Positions 48,831-58,124 of a DNA stretch of 64,000 nt are shown here, piece by piece. The position numbers were made by a program, and so were the translations under genes. Origin of the DNA: Echinostoma caproni (lineage: Eukaryota > Platyhelminthes > Trematoda > Plagiorchiida > Echinostomatidae); contig UZAN01039762.1 in NCBI GenBank assembly GCA_900618425.1, positions 1-64,000 on the forward strand, given 5' to 3'. The notes below the pieces were generated by a model. That model was given only the letters and a program-made list of their open reading frames with translations. It ran no database searches and was not told the origin of the DNA. The stretch's first letter is position 1. Each line of letters starts with the position of its first letter.

Positions 48831-49419
48831 AAAAAGAAGATAAATTGGAAAAGATTGAACTGTAGACCGCAGCGTTCAGCGCCAACTGCATGTACAATTC
48901 ATATTTATATGTATGATATACGCACAGTGTATAAAAAAGAATGCAATCTAATAAATACCGATCATTCATCAAAAAGCTCTTCTCAACTTAAAAAATATAT
49001 ATAAGAACGACGATATCGTCCCGAGTTCGCAGTAAAATTATCGGCCAGGCAGTTCACCTGGAACAGCTTCCATTTTCTGTTTCTCAATAGGTTTTTTGTA
49101 AGACGAATGTGTGTTCGCAAAGTAACCAATTATCTCACTATCAGATATCCGAGGTCCCGTGAGAAACCTGTCAAACAGGAAGTACTGTTATATAAACGTG
49201 CTCTCGCTCTCTTTCCCTCTGGGCTCATAGTACCGACGTCTTTATCAATCGAGTTACTTATTGTGATTTATGACGGTTTTCCATTCAAATGAACTCAGCA
49301 CTGTGTGTCAAGCACAGGCACACTTGGTGGTTTCCGCAAGCTATAAACGTTCCGGTAGGGTGCAATTTGAAAACCAGGTGTTAAGAAATTTGAACTAAGG
49401 TGCATATGCAACATACCAA

Positions 49420-49820
49420 TCAGACGGAATTTAGATAGGTGTAAGTTGAAAACACATAATCAAAAGACCCAGGAAATCGCTCGCGACTGTCATTTCGAGC
49501 GGTTTGCCAAAATCTCGTTTGATATGAACGTGTGGCAAAACAACAAAATGGTTGAAGACAGCGCTGAAAGAAGAAATCATTCAGACCCAAAATGACATTT
49601 TCCATCTGGCTGCCAAATGTTTTCCTGGCTGGAAAGATAGATGCGTGCAGTAACTTAGAATCCACTAGAAGCAATTTCTGATCATATGCGTTCCGAGTGT
49701 GCGGGGATGGGAATGACGATTTGTCATCCTCTGATGACCCAGTGGAAACAACAAAATGACGGTTACGATAGAAGTCGGATTGTAGAGTGATCAAATCACG
49801 GGAACGTTTATTTTGCAGTA
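49420..49820 (-). CDS. Possible coding exon, unknown gene
   Basis: Minus-strand frame of about 130 codons. The best part reads RNRHFVVSTGSSEDDKSSFP and AYDQKLLLVDSKLLHASIFP, then QMENVILGLNDFFF, with composition typical of a real protein. It ends with a TGA followed at once by a donor-like GTATGT. No acceptor with a clear pyrimidine tract was found and no family is recognised. A second coding-like frame lies upstream on the same strand (50092-50330), so a two-exon gene is conceivable. Confidence 0.22.
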
Positions 49821-49897
49821 TCCTTTACCCTCTTGGATGAAAAAACCATCAACATAATTTTGTTTCATTACGATATCAAAATAACTTGGGATATACA

Positions 49898-50025
49898 AGC
49901 ATTGACCAAACTCGTGCAAAATCCTGATTGTCATCACATTTGTTCCTCTCAATGCTTCGTTTTTCCAGCCTCATTCACGGGATTGAATATAATATTACCC
50001 CACATCAGACGCAACACATTTGATA
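49898..50025 (+). mobile_element. Family C repeat, 3' body fragment
   Basis: GCATTGACCAAACTCG, CACATTTGTTCCTCTCAATG, CCAGCCTCATTCACGGGA and CCCACATCAGACGCAACAC match the 3' body of the minus-strand family C copy at 39.5-39.68 kb. No tRNA-like head is present, so it is a 5'-truncated copy. Confidence 0.65.
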
Positions 50026-50091
50026 TAATATCTACTTATATCTTTGCTTCTGTTAGCCACATGCCACATGTGCAACTCTGCTCTGCTGTGA

Positions 50092-50330
50092 TCAAATACA
50101 ACCATCATCATGCTTTGATATGGCTGCTTTTCTCTCTCTCGGTTTATGTCTTGATGGGGAAATTTCGTTGAATATACAACAAATTGGATTTATGTTCACA
50201 TCGATGAGCTTCCACAAGATATCAACTGAGCCAACAGATTCACGCGCTTCTCGTTTAAGTTGATTCTCGGCTTTAATTATTCGCCAAAACGTTTTGAAAG
50301 TTTCATCCGGTTTGGGCATGATGACACTAC
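50092..50330 (-). CDS. Possible coding exon, unknown gene
   Basis: Minus-strand frame beginning MPKPDETFKTFWRIIKAENQ and continuing through LKREARESVGSVDILWKLID. The Lys/Glu-rich helix-like stretch looks protein-coding. After VNINP the sequence turns lower in complexity and the frame ends at 50092. Splice sites are unclear: the nearest donor-like GTGAAC after ATCGAT is weak. No family is recognised. Confidence 0.22.
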
Positions 50331-50784
50331 AGGATGCTTATTCAACGAACCGCACATCTCAAGGTCAACTTTCGAAGATCAACTTGTGTCTTTCTTGGGC
50401 TATGTTTTCAGTTCTTCCAGCACTGGAGATATTACGTGATTAGTTTGTAGCCTAACAGTTTAGCAATTTACTTAGGTTAGAATATTTTCAGTAATTTGCT
50501 TGTTTACTGTGCACTGAATGAAAAGAGAGTAGAAATTTAGAATACGTGTCGTCAACCTAATAGAAACTCTCATAGGACAGGAATCATCTATTAAAAAGAA
50601 TAAACACCCATGCTGCTTTGCCTAAAGTATTTTTTAAATCAGAGCTGTAACTTTCGAACTACTGCAAATTTTATAGCGACACTCAAGGTCGCGCACATTT
50701 AAATGGTGATAGAAATGAACTGAGAACATAGATGTTGGAGATAAAGTCAGGAATAAATACATTTTACACATAGCCAACTATATA

Positions 50785-50865
50785 TAACTATGGTATTGCA
50801 AGCTGAAATGGATTTTCAAAATGAGGGTGACGTTGCACGAGTTTGGTCAACACCTGTATGATCCC
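50785..50865 (+). repeat. Family C repeat, 3' end fragment
   Basis: GGTATTGCAAGCTGAAATGG, then ATTTTCAAAATGAGGGTG and GTTTGGTCAACACCTGTATG, align with the far 3' end of the minus-strand family C copy (39490-39545). The piece between this and the 49.9 kb fragment is not repeat-like, so they are probably two separate truncated copies or one interrupted copy. Confidence 0.5.
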
Positions 50866-50869
50866 CTTT

Positions 50870-52220
50870 ACTATCCAGTATTCAGCAAATTCTCAGAATT
50901 TCAACCTCTTGAACTCATTGCTTCTTCGATTGCAAGTCGAGGACGTATTTCTCGTGTTCGCTTTTGATATCGCGTGATATCAAGACAGAGGGTTTCATAA
51001 AACTTCTATTTATCCTAAAAGGAAAACATTTAGGTAAGTCCAGCAATTCTGACGGAAATCCAGTATGCGTCTTTACGACAGAGCTCCTGTGTGTAAACAG
51101 TGCTTTCTTTTGTTAGAACGCTCTTGTGCTGTGTGATTCAGAATACTCCTTTGTTTTCTTTAGAAAACGTCACCAGGTTCATAGTGAGAAAAATTCGGGG
51201 CGATTACAATAAACCGTGATAGACCCGTGTAGATTGGGCGTTCAAATTTGAGAGTAACTGCTCAAATAGCATCCAGACTCATCACCCGATCACAGTTCGT
51301 CGCGCTGAAACACAGGTTGTGCTTAGTGCTACTCACTATTGGAATCCCGACTTAATCAAAACAGCGAAATCTTCAGAAAGGGGCTATTGAAGGAGAAATT
51401 CACGGTTGAATCAGGCAATCCAATTTAGACGGATCTCATCGATTCGACTCAGTGCAGTTGATAATGCCTAATTCTAGAGCATCGATCGGTCTGAGGTGAT
51501 GTATTTCATGGCCCTTCAACTCACCAGTTCTTTCGCGTGCAAAACGGCGTGATTCTGGTTCCATTTATCCGCCCAACCTTTACAACTGATCTCTAGTTAC
51601 ATATAAAAACGTTTGAGAAGTATGACCGCGGTTTTGATTTTTCAAGTGCAAATCGGTGCATCGGAGTGAATCATTTTTCCCCAATCGATAACCTTTTCCA
51701 GTATGTATTAAAGTGCAAAGTTGTGAATTGTGTAGCGCTGCAGATGAATTGTAAGCAGACTGAGCATTCGTTGACACTGCCTCGTTGTATTAACTACCGT
51801 GTTTTTGTTCAAAATCACTTATCGGTCCCGAGGCCATTGGAATATTTGGTCACATAAGATGCGGCTCAGTCGTTTTGTTTCTGAAGGTACGGACTCAATC
51901 GGTGATGTTTTACTTGCTCCAGGGATTCCTTTTTCATCTGCAAATGAAGTTCAATCTACAATTCAGATTTTTTGGCACACGTTGGTCAAATGTACCGCAA
52001 AGATTCAAATTAACCTTCAAACACGATTCTCGTATAAACATAATCTCGTTTTCAATTGGTCGCGATCAAATGCATATTCGTGCGATCCAGGTGCAATCAT
52101 CACGTGTTATATGCGCGTTTCCGATGTCGGATTGGTTCAATCCATTTGTGCTTCAAACCGTCCTTGTGGAATTTCCTTGCAAACCTTCTGTTAAACCATG
52201 AACAGTTGATCATATTATAC
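50870..52220. other. No supported gene
   Basis: Overlapping plus-strand frames at 51.8-52.26 kb are uninterrupted for up to 131 codons but in several phases at once, with no domain. Not supported as genes. Confidence 0.45.
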
Positions 52221-52224
52221 GATG

Positions 52225-52655
52225 AATTTCGTCGTGAAAAGAGCAAATGCAGTGTGAAATAAAAAAAAAGCTGGATAACAATAGACAACTGTTTCGACCT
52301 GGTTTTGTCCCATGTAGTTGAAACGCTTCTCCACGTGAAGATAAACCATGGAGCAAACCCAGAATGCAAACAGGGTCATGGTAGTTCTCACAAAATATCT
52401 CAAGGAATATTTATTTGGTCTCTATTTGTCTGAGATTTGTCCCTTCATTTAGACGTTTATGCCAACGACCATTCTGTGTTCATGGAACCACCTTATCATG
52501 TTTCACATTGCCGAACTTTAAAATTCTCAACCGGCACAATTATTTTAGGGCTAATTGGGTATGACTTGAGAATGCGTTAGGTTGAATTCCATGTCATTCC
52601 CCGGGTATTTGAAAACCCAGGAGATTTCACATAGAAGTGAACAAAGAAGGATTAG
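52225..52655 (-). mobile_element. 440-bp hammerhead-tailed repeat unit, copy 2
   Basis: Minus-strand copy of the unit at 31385-31826, collinear from CTTCTTTGTTCACTTC at its 5' end to CACGACGAAATTC at its 3' end. The ribozyme module lies at 52278-52316. Here CAGGTCGAAACAGTTGTC is fully preserved (stem II 3' side, GAAAC core, helix III with AGTT tetraloop, GTC cleavage triplet), while CTGATGAG reads CTACATGG. A stretch of nine A on the plus strand (52261-52269) sits in the tail. Confidence 0.7.
52278..52316 (-). ncRNA. Hammerhead remnant, 3' core intact
   Basis: Minus strand: CTACATGGGACAAAACCAGG, then TCGAAACAGTTGTC and TATTGTTATCC. The 3' half of the ribozyme (CGAAAC, short helix III, GTC) is perfect. 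The 5' core CTGATGAG is lost, so no activity is expected. Confidence 0.55.
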
Positions 52656-53148
52656 TATGAAATCGATATTCTCATCTTAATTTAAGGGGATAAGTTCAGC
52701 ATATTACATAATCAGGCATCTGATTTGGGCTGTTTTGCGTTGTTTCTGCAAAAGCGGAAACTAACCGGTCGATGGTGGGCTGACCATAGGTCAAATATAC
52801 ACATTTGTGGCTACAAACAGCGTATGAGTGAGTATGCCCTTTAAAATTTCATCACATATGTGAACAAGGTAGTTACTGAGTGGGATTTAATTGAAGTAAT
52901 GAGTACGCCTCCCCGATCTCGCACTACGCACATGTGATACAAGCTGNACAATAATCCGATGTGCTGCGAACACCAGCGAGATATCAGGTGGTTGCGGTTC
53001 GGGCAATCTGCGTACGTCATGGACATGTGGATGATGATGAATGATCGAAGAAGATGGTCCTCTTCATTTTGTTGTATAATGTCTGTCGTTTTCTCATATT
53101 CTAGTATTTACAAAAAATGTGTACCGTTGAGTGAACCCCAGTAAATTC

Positions 53149-53811
53149 NNNNNNNNNNNNNNNNNNNNNNNNNNNNNNNNNNNNNNNNNNNNNNNNNNNN
53201 NNNNNNNNNNNNNNNNNNNNNNNNNNNNNNNNNNNNNNNNNNNNNNNNNNNNNNNNNNNNNNNNNNNNNNNNNNNNNNNNNNNNNNNNNNNNNNNNNNNN
53301 NNNNNNNNNNNNNNNNNNNNNNNNNNNNNNNNNNNNNNNNNNNNNNNNNNNNNNNNNNNNNNNNNNNNNNNNNNNNNNNNNNNNNNNNNNNNNNNNNNNN
53401 NNNNNNNNNNNNNNNNNNNNNNNNNNNNNNNNNNNNNNNNNNNNNNNNNNNNNNNNNNNNNNNNNNNNNNNNNNNNNNNNNNNNNNNNNNNNNNNNNNNN
53501 NNNNNNNNNNNNNNNNNNNNNNNNNNNNNNNNNNNNNNNNNNNNNNNNNNNNNNNNNNNNNNNNNNNNNNNNNNNNNNNNNNNNNNNNNNNNNNNNNNNN
53601 NNNNNNNNNNNNNNNNNNNNNNNNNNNNNNNNNNNNNNNNNNNNNNNNNNNNNNNNNNNNNNNNNNNNNNNNNNNNNNNNNNNNNNNNNNNNNNNNNNNN
53701 NNNNNNNNNNNNNNNNNNNNNNNNNNNNNNNNNNNNNNNNNNNNNNNNNNNNNNNNNNNNNNNNNNNNNNNNNNNNNNNNNNNNNNNNNNNNNNNNNNNN
53801 NNNNNNNNNNN
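53149..53811. other. Assembly gap (663 N)
   Basis: A run of unknown bases. Open frames crossing it on either strand are artefacts. The 500 bases before it show no feature. Confidence 0.95.
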
Positions 53812-54095
53812 GGGAACAAAGTAAAGTTGACGTTTGGTTTGGTCACGGTTTGATTACAAAAGCAGTAATCTACTGGATGTTGTAAGTGACACATTTGTCA
53901 GACCCATTCGCCATACGCTCGATTTTGCTTAGGACACAGGTCGGATGGATTTAATTGGGAAGCGTTGATTGTAGCACCACTTCCGTTTTTACCGACCTTT
54001 GTCACTGACGCATTTCGCAAGCACGTGTGCGTGAAAATATATGCAAGCATACACGCGCTGTACTTATTATTATCTTGGTGATCCTTATGTTGGTA

Positions 54096-54199
54096 TACAC
54101 ACACACACACACGCGCGCAAATACACACGCGTCCATGCAAGCTGCTGATGCACGTGGATATCTGTGTGTGTGTTTGTGTGAGTGTGCGTGCGCGCGTGC
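54096..54199 (+). repeat. CA and TG microsatellites facing each other
   Basis: A CA-rich tract (54096-54130) and a TG-rich tract (54162-54199) about 30 bases apart are complementary and could form a hairpin. Both include CG-containing interruptions. Frames through this region on both strands are low-complexity and not genes. Confidence 0.75.
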
Positions 54200-54254
54200 C
54201 TGCGTACGAGAAACCAAAGACCAATCAGAATCTCGAGCTAGAGCGTTAGACTGA

Positions 54255-54335
54255 TTGGTCGGAAATAAACGGGTCAATAGCTCGTGGTCTCACACAGCTG
54301 TTCACCGGGCCCCCAAGGCTGTTGGTTTGACTCGA
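54255..54335 (+). repeat. Possible tRNA-like SINE head
   Basis: ATAGCTCGTGG (A-box-like) and GTTGGTTTGACTCGAGC (B-box-like) at tRNA spacing, with CACCGGGCCCCCAAGGCT between them, similar to the middle of the family A heads. No hammerhead follows. Weak call. Confidence 0.3.
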
Positions 54336-54360
54336 GCAGCAGAACATGCGAGTGGCCTCC

Positions 54361-54417
54361 TACCTGCCTGACTGCCAGCCAGCCAGCCAGCCAGCCTGAC
54401 TGCCTGCCTGCCTGCCG
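54361..54417 (+). repeat. CCAG/CCTG tetranucleotide repeat
   Basis: About twelve units of CCAG, GACT and CCTG type in tandem. Low-complexity tract between the tRNA-like piece and the putative first exon. Confidence 0.75.
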
Positions 54418-54687
54418 CTATTCGTATCTGCCAATTGTTCACTTAATCATCAAAAGTCCATTCAGTGTACCATATTCCTCCCGATTGACTCGATAGCGGT
54501 GTGGTCATAATCCTTGTATTCTACAATCCACCTCACAGGATGTGTCTAAATCAGTGGATTAGTGGATTTCTGCTCTTTCATTTGAATATCGGTCGGTAAA
54601 TATCGCGTTGGACTATCTTTTCCTTGCCTGTTGGCAAATTTCTGTGTTTGTGCATGTGCGCATCTTCTTCGTCCCGAACCGATCAAC

Positions 54688-54747
54688 ATGGATGTAGATC
54701 TGAGTGAATTGGACGAATGGTTGGGCACACTTGAAGAACTTCAGCTG
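54688..54747 (+). CDS. Possible first coding exon, unknown gene
   Basis: An ATG in good context (CAACATGG) opens a frame of exactly 20 codons, starting MDVDLSELDEWLGTLEEL. It is followed directly by a consensus splice donor GTGAGT (54748-54753), leaving phase 0. The peptide is acidic and amphipathic, as found at the N-termini of adaptor or scaffold proteins, but I do not recognise the family. The next exon could not be found within the window; the intron would begin at 54748. The exon is short, so chance cannot be excluded. Confidence 0.38.
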
Positions 54748-54789
54748 GTGAGTCTTTTCCCCGTGTACTGGTGGATTGATTTATTGGCC

Positions 54790-55790
54790 CTACTCTGAAC
54801 CCAACGCGCAATCCCATGGGCATTTGCCCGGTGGACTTACACATTGAAAGCAAACAACGGGAAATCCACTTTGAAAAGCATTAGCTGTTGTTGTTTCGCT
54901 CGATATTTGTTTAGCAAAACCCTGCTGACCCCGTTGTATCAAGGAGTTCTCTCTGAACTGACAGGACCGCTCACACGGTCTACTTGAAACTGGATCGCGA
55001 AGGGTTGCACTTTCCATTTTGAAAGCGATAATCTGGCGAAAATGTTCGATTTGCAGAAATGGATTTGGATTAGGATTTGTATAACTCAAAAATGTGCTTG
55101 CCTCTGCCCGAACTGTATCGCTGCTTGTGGATATCTTCATTTAGCATTTCAGCTATCCGTTAATTCAATTTTTTAAACGTTTTCCGGCTGCTTTTAGGTA
55201 GATTACTAAATTAAAATTATAACCTCTTGGTGTAGCTGTTCGAAGTCCTGTCCTTATTTTGCATTATAAAGCACGCAAATGTGCACCGTCATATAGGCCA
55301 ATTCCCCGTATTAGCACAATTTCATTGTACTTTAGGATTCGTATACTTTGACAACAAGGTGGAATCATTTTCCCAAATCTAAAATGAATACACGGCAAAA
55401 AACCATGGCTCTTCCCAATGCTCGTGAATCATACTACCGGTTCGGTAAAGTAACTACCTGATCAGAAATTCAATGCCACAAACAAACGTCAAAAAAATGA
55501 ATAGGGAAAAGTAGGGATAGTTTACCGTTTGCAACAGCTCGTTCCCTCTCCCCTCCTCATTCACCCCACAAACTCACAAAATAACCAAATAATAGAATAA
55601 TATGTAAATGTTTTCTTTCATGCCATAGAGTAATCTGACCACAACAACCAATTCAACCTAGGAAAGAACGGCTAGGTGAAACATCGAGGGATCAGTTATT
55701 TCTCTCTATTACTGTCCTGAGTTTGCCATTATTCGATCGATAGTGCAAATTGTTGTTTGGTAGATTTGAAGTTTGTATGTCGGTTGTGAA
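54790..55790. other. No supported gene
   Basis: Would be intron if the exon at 54688-54747 is real. Short frames only. A minus-strand frame at 54790-55140 (116 codons) has no domain. Confidence 0.5.
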
Positions 55791-55883
55791 AAGTACAGTA
55801 GCCTCGTTGGGATTCGAACCCATNAAGCTACGAGGCTACACCGATAGTACTGATCTTTTCATGTTCGAATTCACCAATCCAAC
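55790..55883 (-). mobile_element. tRNA-like SINE copy (family B), minus strand
   Basis: GTAGCCTCG (55798-55806) and CGAGGCTAC (55831-55839) form a perfect 9-bp stem. It encloses GGGTTCGAATCCC (B box, minus strand, 55809-55821). Upstream on the minus strand the copy starts with GGATTGGTGAATTCG, the family B head. Only 24 bases lie inside the stem, so the D and anticodon arms are missing and it is not a tRNA gene. One unknown base lies at 55824. Confidence 0.6.
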
Positions 55884-55900
55884 TTACAGGGGCATGTGAC

Positions 55901-55928
55901 ATCCAACGAATGAGCTCATTCGTTGGAT
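55901..55928. repeat. Perfect 28-bp palindrome
   Basis: ATCCAACGAATGAG followed by its exact reverse complement, with no spacer. It lies at the junction of two divergent family B heads; the outer pieces GAATTCACCAATCCAAC (55867-55883) and GTTGGATTCCGGTGAATTC (55922-55940) form a second, nested inverted repeat. Confidence 0.9.
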
Positions 55929-55975
55929 TCCGGTGAATTCTAGGGAAAATCTATCGATAGTGTTAGGGCGAGTGT
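55920..55975 (+). mobile_element. Family B head fragment, plus strand
   Basis: GGATTCCGGTGAATTCTAGG and GAAAATCTATCGATAGTG match the start of the 48.1 kb copy (GGAATCTGGTGAATTCTAAG, then GAAAACCTGTTG). It diverges from the minus-strand copy just upstream, head to head. Confidence 0.55.
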
Positions 55976-56185
55976 CAGGGCGAAAATTTTGCCAAAGTAC
56001 AACTATTTCACACTTCATTCAATGTGTTGGACAAGAAACACTTTATTTCACGTGGACGTTAGATAAATGCACCGTTTGACTTGATGGGTGTTTCCACACG
56101 TCTGTCTGTGTATTGTCTCGGTTGTTGCAGCCATGGTAACTATCTCATGTTTGCAGCCTTATCAGATGTGATGATGCTTGTGATC

Positions 56186-56218
56186 GTGGTGGTGTTAGTG
56201 GTGGAGGTGGTGGTGGTG
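56186..56218 (+). repeat. GGT trinucleotide repeat
   Basis: Imperfect GTG/GGT tract. An open frame through it would be Gly-rich and follows TGTTTGCAG, but in the phase needed for splicing from the 54.7 kb donor it meets a stop at once. Confidence 0.7.
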
Positions 56219-56554
56219 CTATAGCGGCTGCTATACATGACATTTAAATTTTCGGTTGTCGTCAGAGAATTTCTGAGACAGACGTGTAATTAATTACTGT
56301 CTAAACCACCACAAACCTGAAACGATTGAGACAAAATTTCCTATCGATTCGCATGATTCAGGAAAATTTATTGTCAACTACATGTTACGATGCGAATGTG
56401 TAGTTATCGGCAAATTGTTATAGAGCAATGTTTAGCATGAGGCGATCGGAGTCTGGACTGCCCAGGTTTTCCAGAAACCGGTATTCTCATTGAGGTTATC
56501 GATTCATCAACAATTGTGTTCCTTTCCATTTATTTGGACATTTGATAAATTATG

Positions 56555-56640
56555 CAGGGGATTTCATCGTGTACAGAGAATCGAATTCGAGACCTCACAG
56601 GTAGAACGCAAGCATACTGTCAAATTGACCAGCGGGTAAT
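56555..56640 (-). mobile_element. Family A SINE head fragment, minus strand
   Basis: On the minus strand CTTGCGTTCTACCTGTGAGG then GAATTCGATTCTCTG aligns with the head of the 31.0 kb copy (CTTGCGTTCTGCCTGTGAAG then GGGTTTCATCTCC). The B-box-like ATTCGATTCTC is recognisable. The ribozyme and tail are absent. Confidence 0.55.
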
Positions 56641-56784
56641 TACTGGTCGACTGTGTCTTGGGTGGCCTGCGTATGTGGGTGTGAAGCTGGGCTACTGGCG
56701 AATTTACTGCAACATTATTTTCACAATCAGATAAGTTAGTCGGTAATTGAACAATGGATTTCTGCAGAATGAAAGAATTTGTCT

Positions 56785-56860
56785 GTATGGTTAAACTAGT
56801 TGCACAGTGCTTCTTAGCTTTCCAATTGGCGTTCCGTTTCCGTTGTACGCGACGAAAATC
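56785..56860 (+). mobile_element. Family A tail fragment, plus strand
   Basis: GCACAGTGCTTCTTAGCTTT, then CCAATTGGCGTTCCGTTTCC and GTACGCGACGAAAATCGCC match the hammerhead 3' strand and tail of the 31.7 kb copy. With the minus-strand head fragment at 56.6 kb it makes a broken, inverted pair. Confidence 0.6.
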
Positions 56861-56929
56861 GCCAAATAATCGAATCAAATACTTCAGAACTACGATGTAA
56901 GTGAATTCGGGCTCAGAATGTCTCCAGTC

Positions 56930-57118
56930 GAGTCCTACTCCTGGATGTGTGGCTGTTTTGCCTGCGTTCTGCCGGCCTGGTCCCGAGTTCGATTCTCAGT
57001 CGGGTCAATGGAGTCATGTCGCTGATCTCAGACCCAGTCAGAACGAGACACCTGTACAGTGCGTCCCACCATTTTAGTTCACGTTTCAGTTGCTCTTTTC
57101 ACGGCAAATTTCCGCATA
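56930..57118 (+). mobile_element. tRNA-headed SINE (family A) with mutated hammerhead
   Basis: TGTGGCTGTTTTGCC (weak A box), GCGTTCTGCC, AGTTCGATTCT (B box, 56986-56996), linker GGGTCAATGGAGTCATG, hammerhead, and the common tail (TTAGTTCACGTTTCAGTTGC, CACGGCAAATTTC). The order and spacing equal those of the 31.0 kb copy, which independently confirms the family. Confidence 0.7.
57018..57067 (+). ncRNA. Hammerhead remnant
   Basis: CGCTGATCTCAGACCCAGTC, then AGAACGAGACACCTGTACAG and TGCGTCCC. Traces of both cores remain (CTGAT.TCAG for CTGATGAG, ACGAGAC for CGAAAC), with helix III AC-ACCT-GT, H17 = A, and stem I 3' strand CAGTGC. Mutated, probably inactive. Confidence 0.5.
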
Positions 57119-57682
57119 AAGTATGTTTATACCAAAAAGAGATATTTAATGACACTGTCATTCATTGTCATTCATTCACCTTATTGGCATATTGTACATC
57201 ACTCATCAGAAAAATTAAATCCATTTAAGATAATTCAGCAGCTTTTGTTTGAAGGCCGTTAACAATAATGAATATGAAATAACTTTTTCGATTCATTTGA
57301 TAAAGGTTTCAATCGGGACAATAACTACCCCAATGCTAGATACGATAGATGTTGATTCATTTGAATAGCTACTGCGTTTAGAAAGTTTGTGTGCTCAACG
57401 TCTTTCCCTCACACTGCAAACGACGTTCGAAGTGAGATCTCATCAGAACTCTCAATCGCTTATAATATCCTTAGTTTTAGTGGTTGAAGGCTGTCCCAGC
57501 TTTGAGGCACGAATGTGAAATTGAGGAATTCCTTTACCGGTTGACAACCGGAGTGCATCAGCCACCAGCCAAACGGTGGATTTTACCAGACAGGGGGTGC
57601 GGCGTGACAAACGACCTCGTCATCTTGCGTTCTATTTACCTCCTCCCTGTGGCACAGTCAACGTCATCACGCAAATTCTCAT

Positions 57683-57920
57683 CATTGGTGTGTGTGTGTA
57701 CCGTGTGAGTGGTCTGAAGCCGAAACATTGTTGGTTGTTAGGCTGCACCGGGTTCAACGGAAAACAGCAGTTAATTAACCTCTTGAATAATCTCGTTTTT
57801 GTTTAATGGGTTTGGTCCATCCAACTGGCCCATTCACGGTGTCTTCACTACTACAGTCCCTATTTTATACGTCTGGCTGTGAGGAATGTGAACGTGTGTG
57901 TGTGTGTGCACGCGCGCGCG
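57683..57920 (+). repeat. Two TG/CG-type microsatellites
   Basis: Short TG tract near 57686-57697 and a longer TG tract followed by CG repeats at 57893-57920. Frames between them (57484-57806) have no domain. Confidence 0.6.
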
Positions 57921-58104
57921 TTCGAGCGCAATCGGTGCACCTCAGTTGACCAAAGAAACACCCCTACCCATCCTTCAATTTACCTCGTCAGTAGATGGCG
58001 CGCCAGTGGATAGGGTAAATCTCTGGTCCAGTTCATTGCTTCCACAAATGACGAATGAAAAACATTTTTGACTTATTCTCCTCTGCCCAACAGGTCGGTC
58101 CTGG

Positions 58105-58122
58105 TGGTAGTAGTAGTAGTAG
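58105..58122 (+). repeat. GTA trinucleotide repeat
   Basis: Six GTA/AGT units; the minus-strand frame through it encodes a run of Tyr and is not a gene. Confidence 0.75.
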
Positions 58123-58124
58123 TC

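Noticed and set aside
51799..52262. Three overlapping plus-strand frames of 68-131 codons
   Set aside because: Open in several phases at once with no domain; typical of stop-poor noncoding sequence, and they run into the 440-bp repeat.
53094..53894. The longest open frames of the window, on both strands
   Set aside because: They consist almost entirely of unknown bases in the assembly gap 53149-53811.
55798..55839. Candidate tRNA gene on the minus strand
   Set aside because: Only a T-arm-like core inside a 9-bp stem; D and anticodon arms are missing.
56160..56250. Gly-rich frame after TGTTTGCAG as exon 2 of the 54.7 kb gene
   Set aside because: In the required phase 0 it hits TGA after four codons; the open phase is a GGT repeat.
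57415..57450. Minus-strand CTGATGAGATCTCACTTCGA, hammerhead-like
   Set aside because: Stem II does not pair beyond one or two bases, the second core is CGAAC rather than CGAAA, and there is no helix III.
57484..57806. Overlapping plus-strand frames with a Pro-rich stretch
   Set aside because: The only donor candidate is part of a TG microsatellite and no convincing acceptor precedes it.
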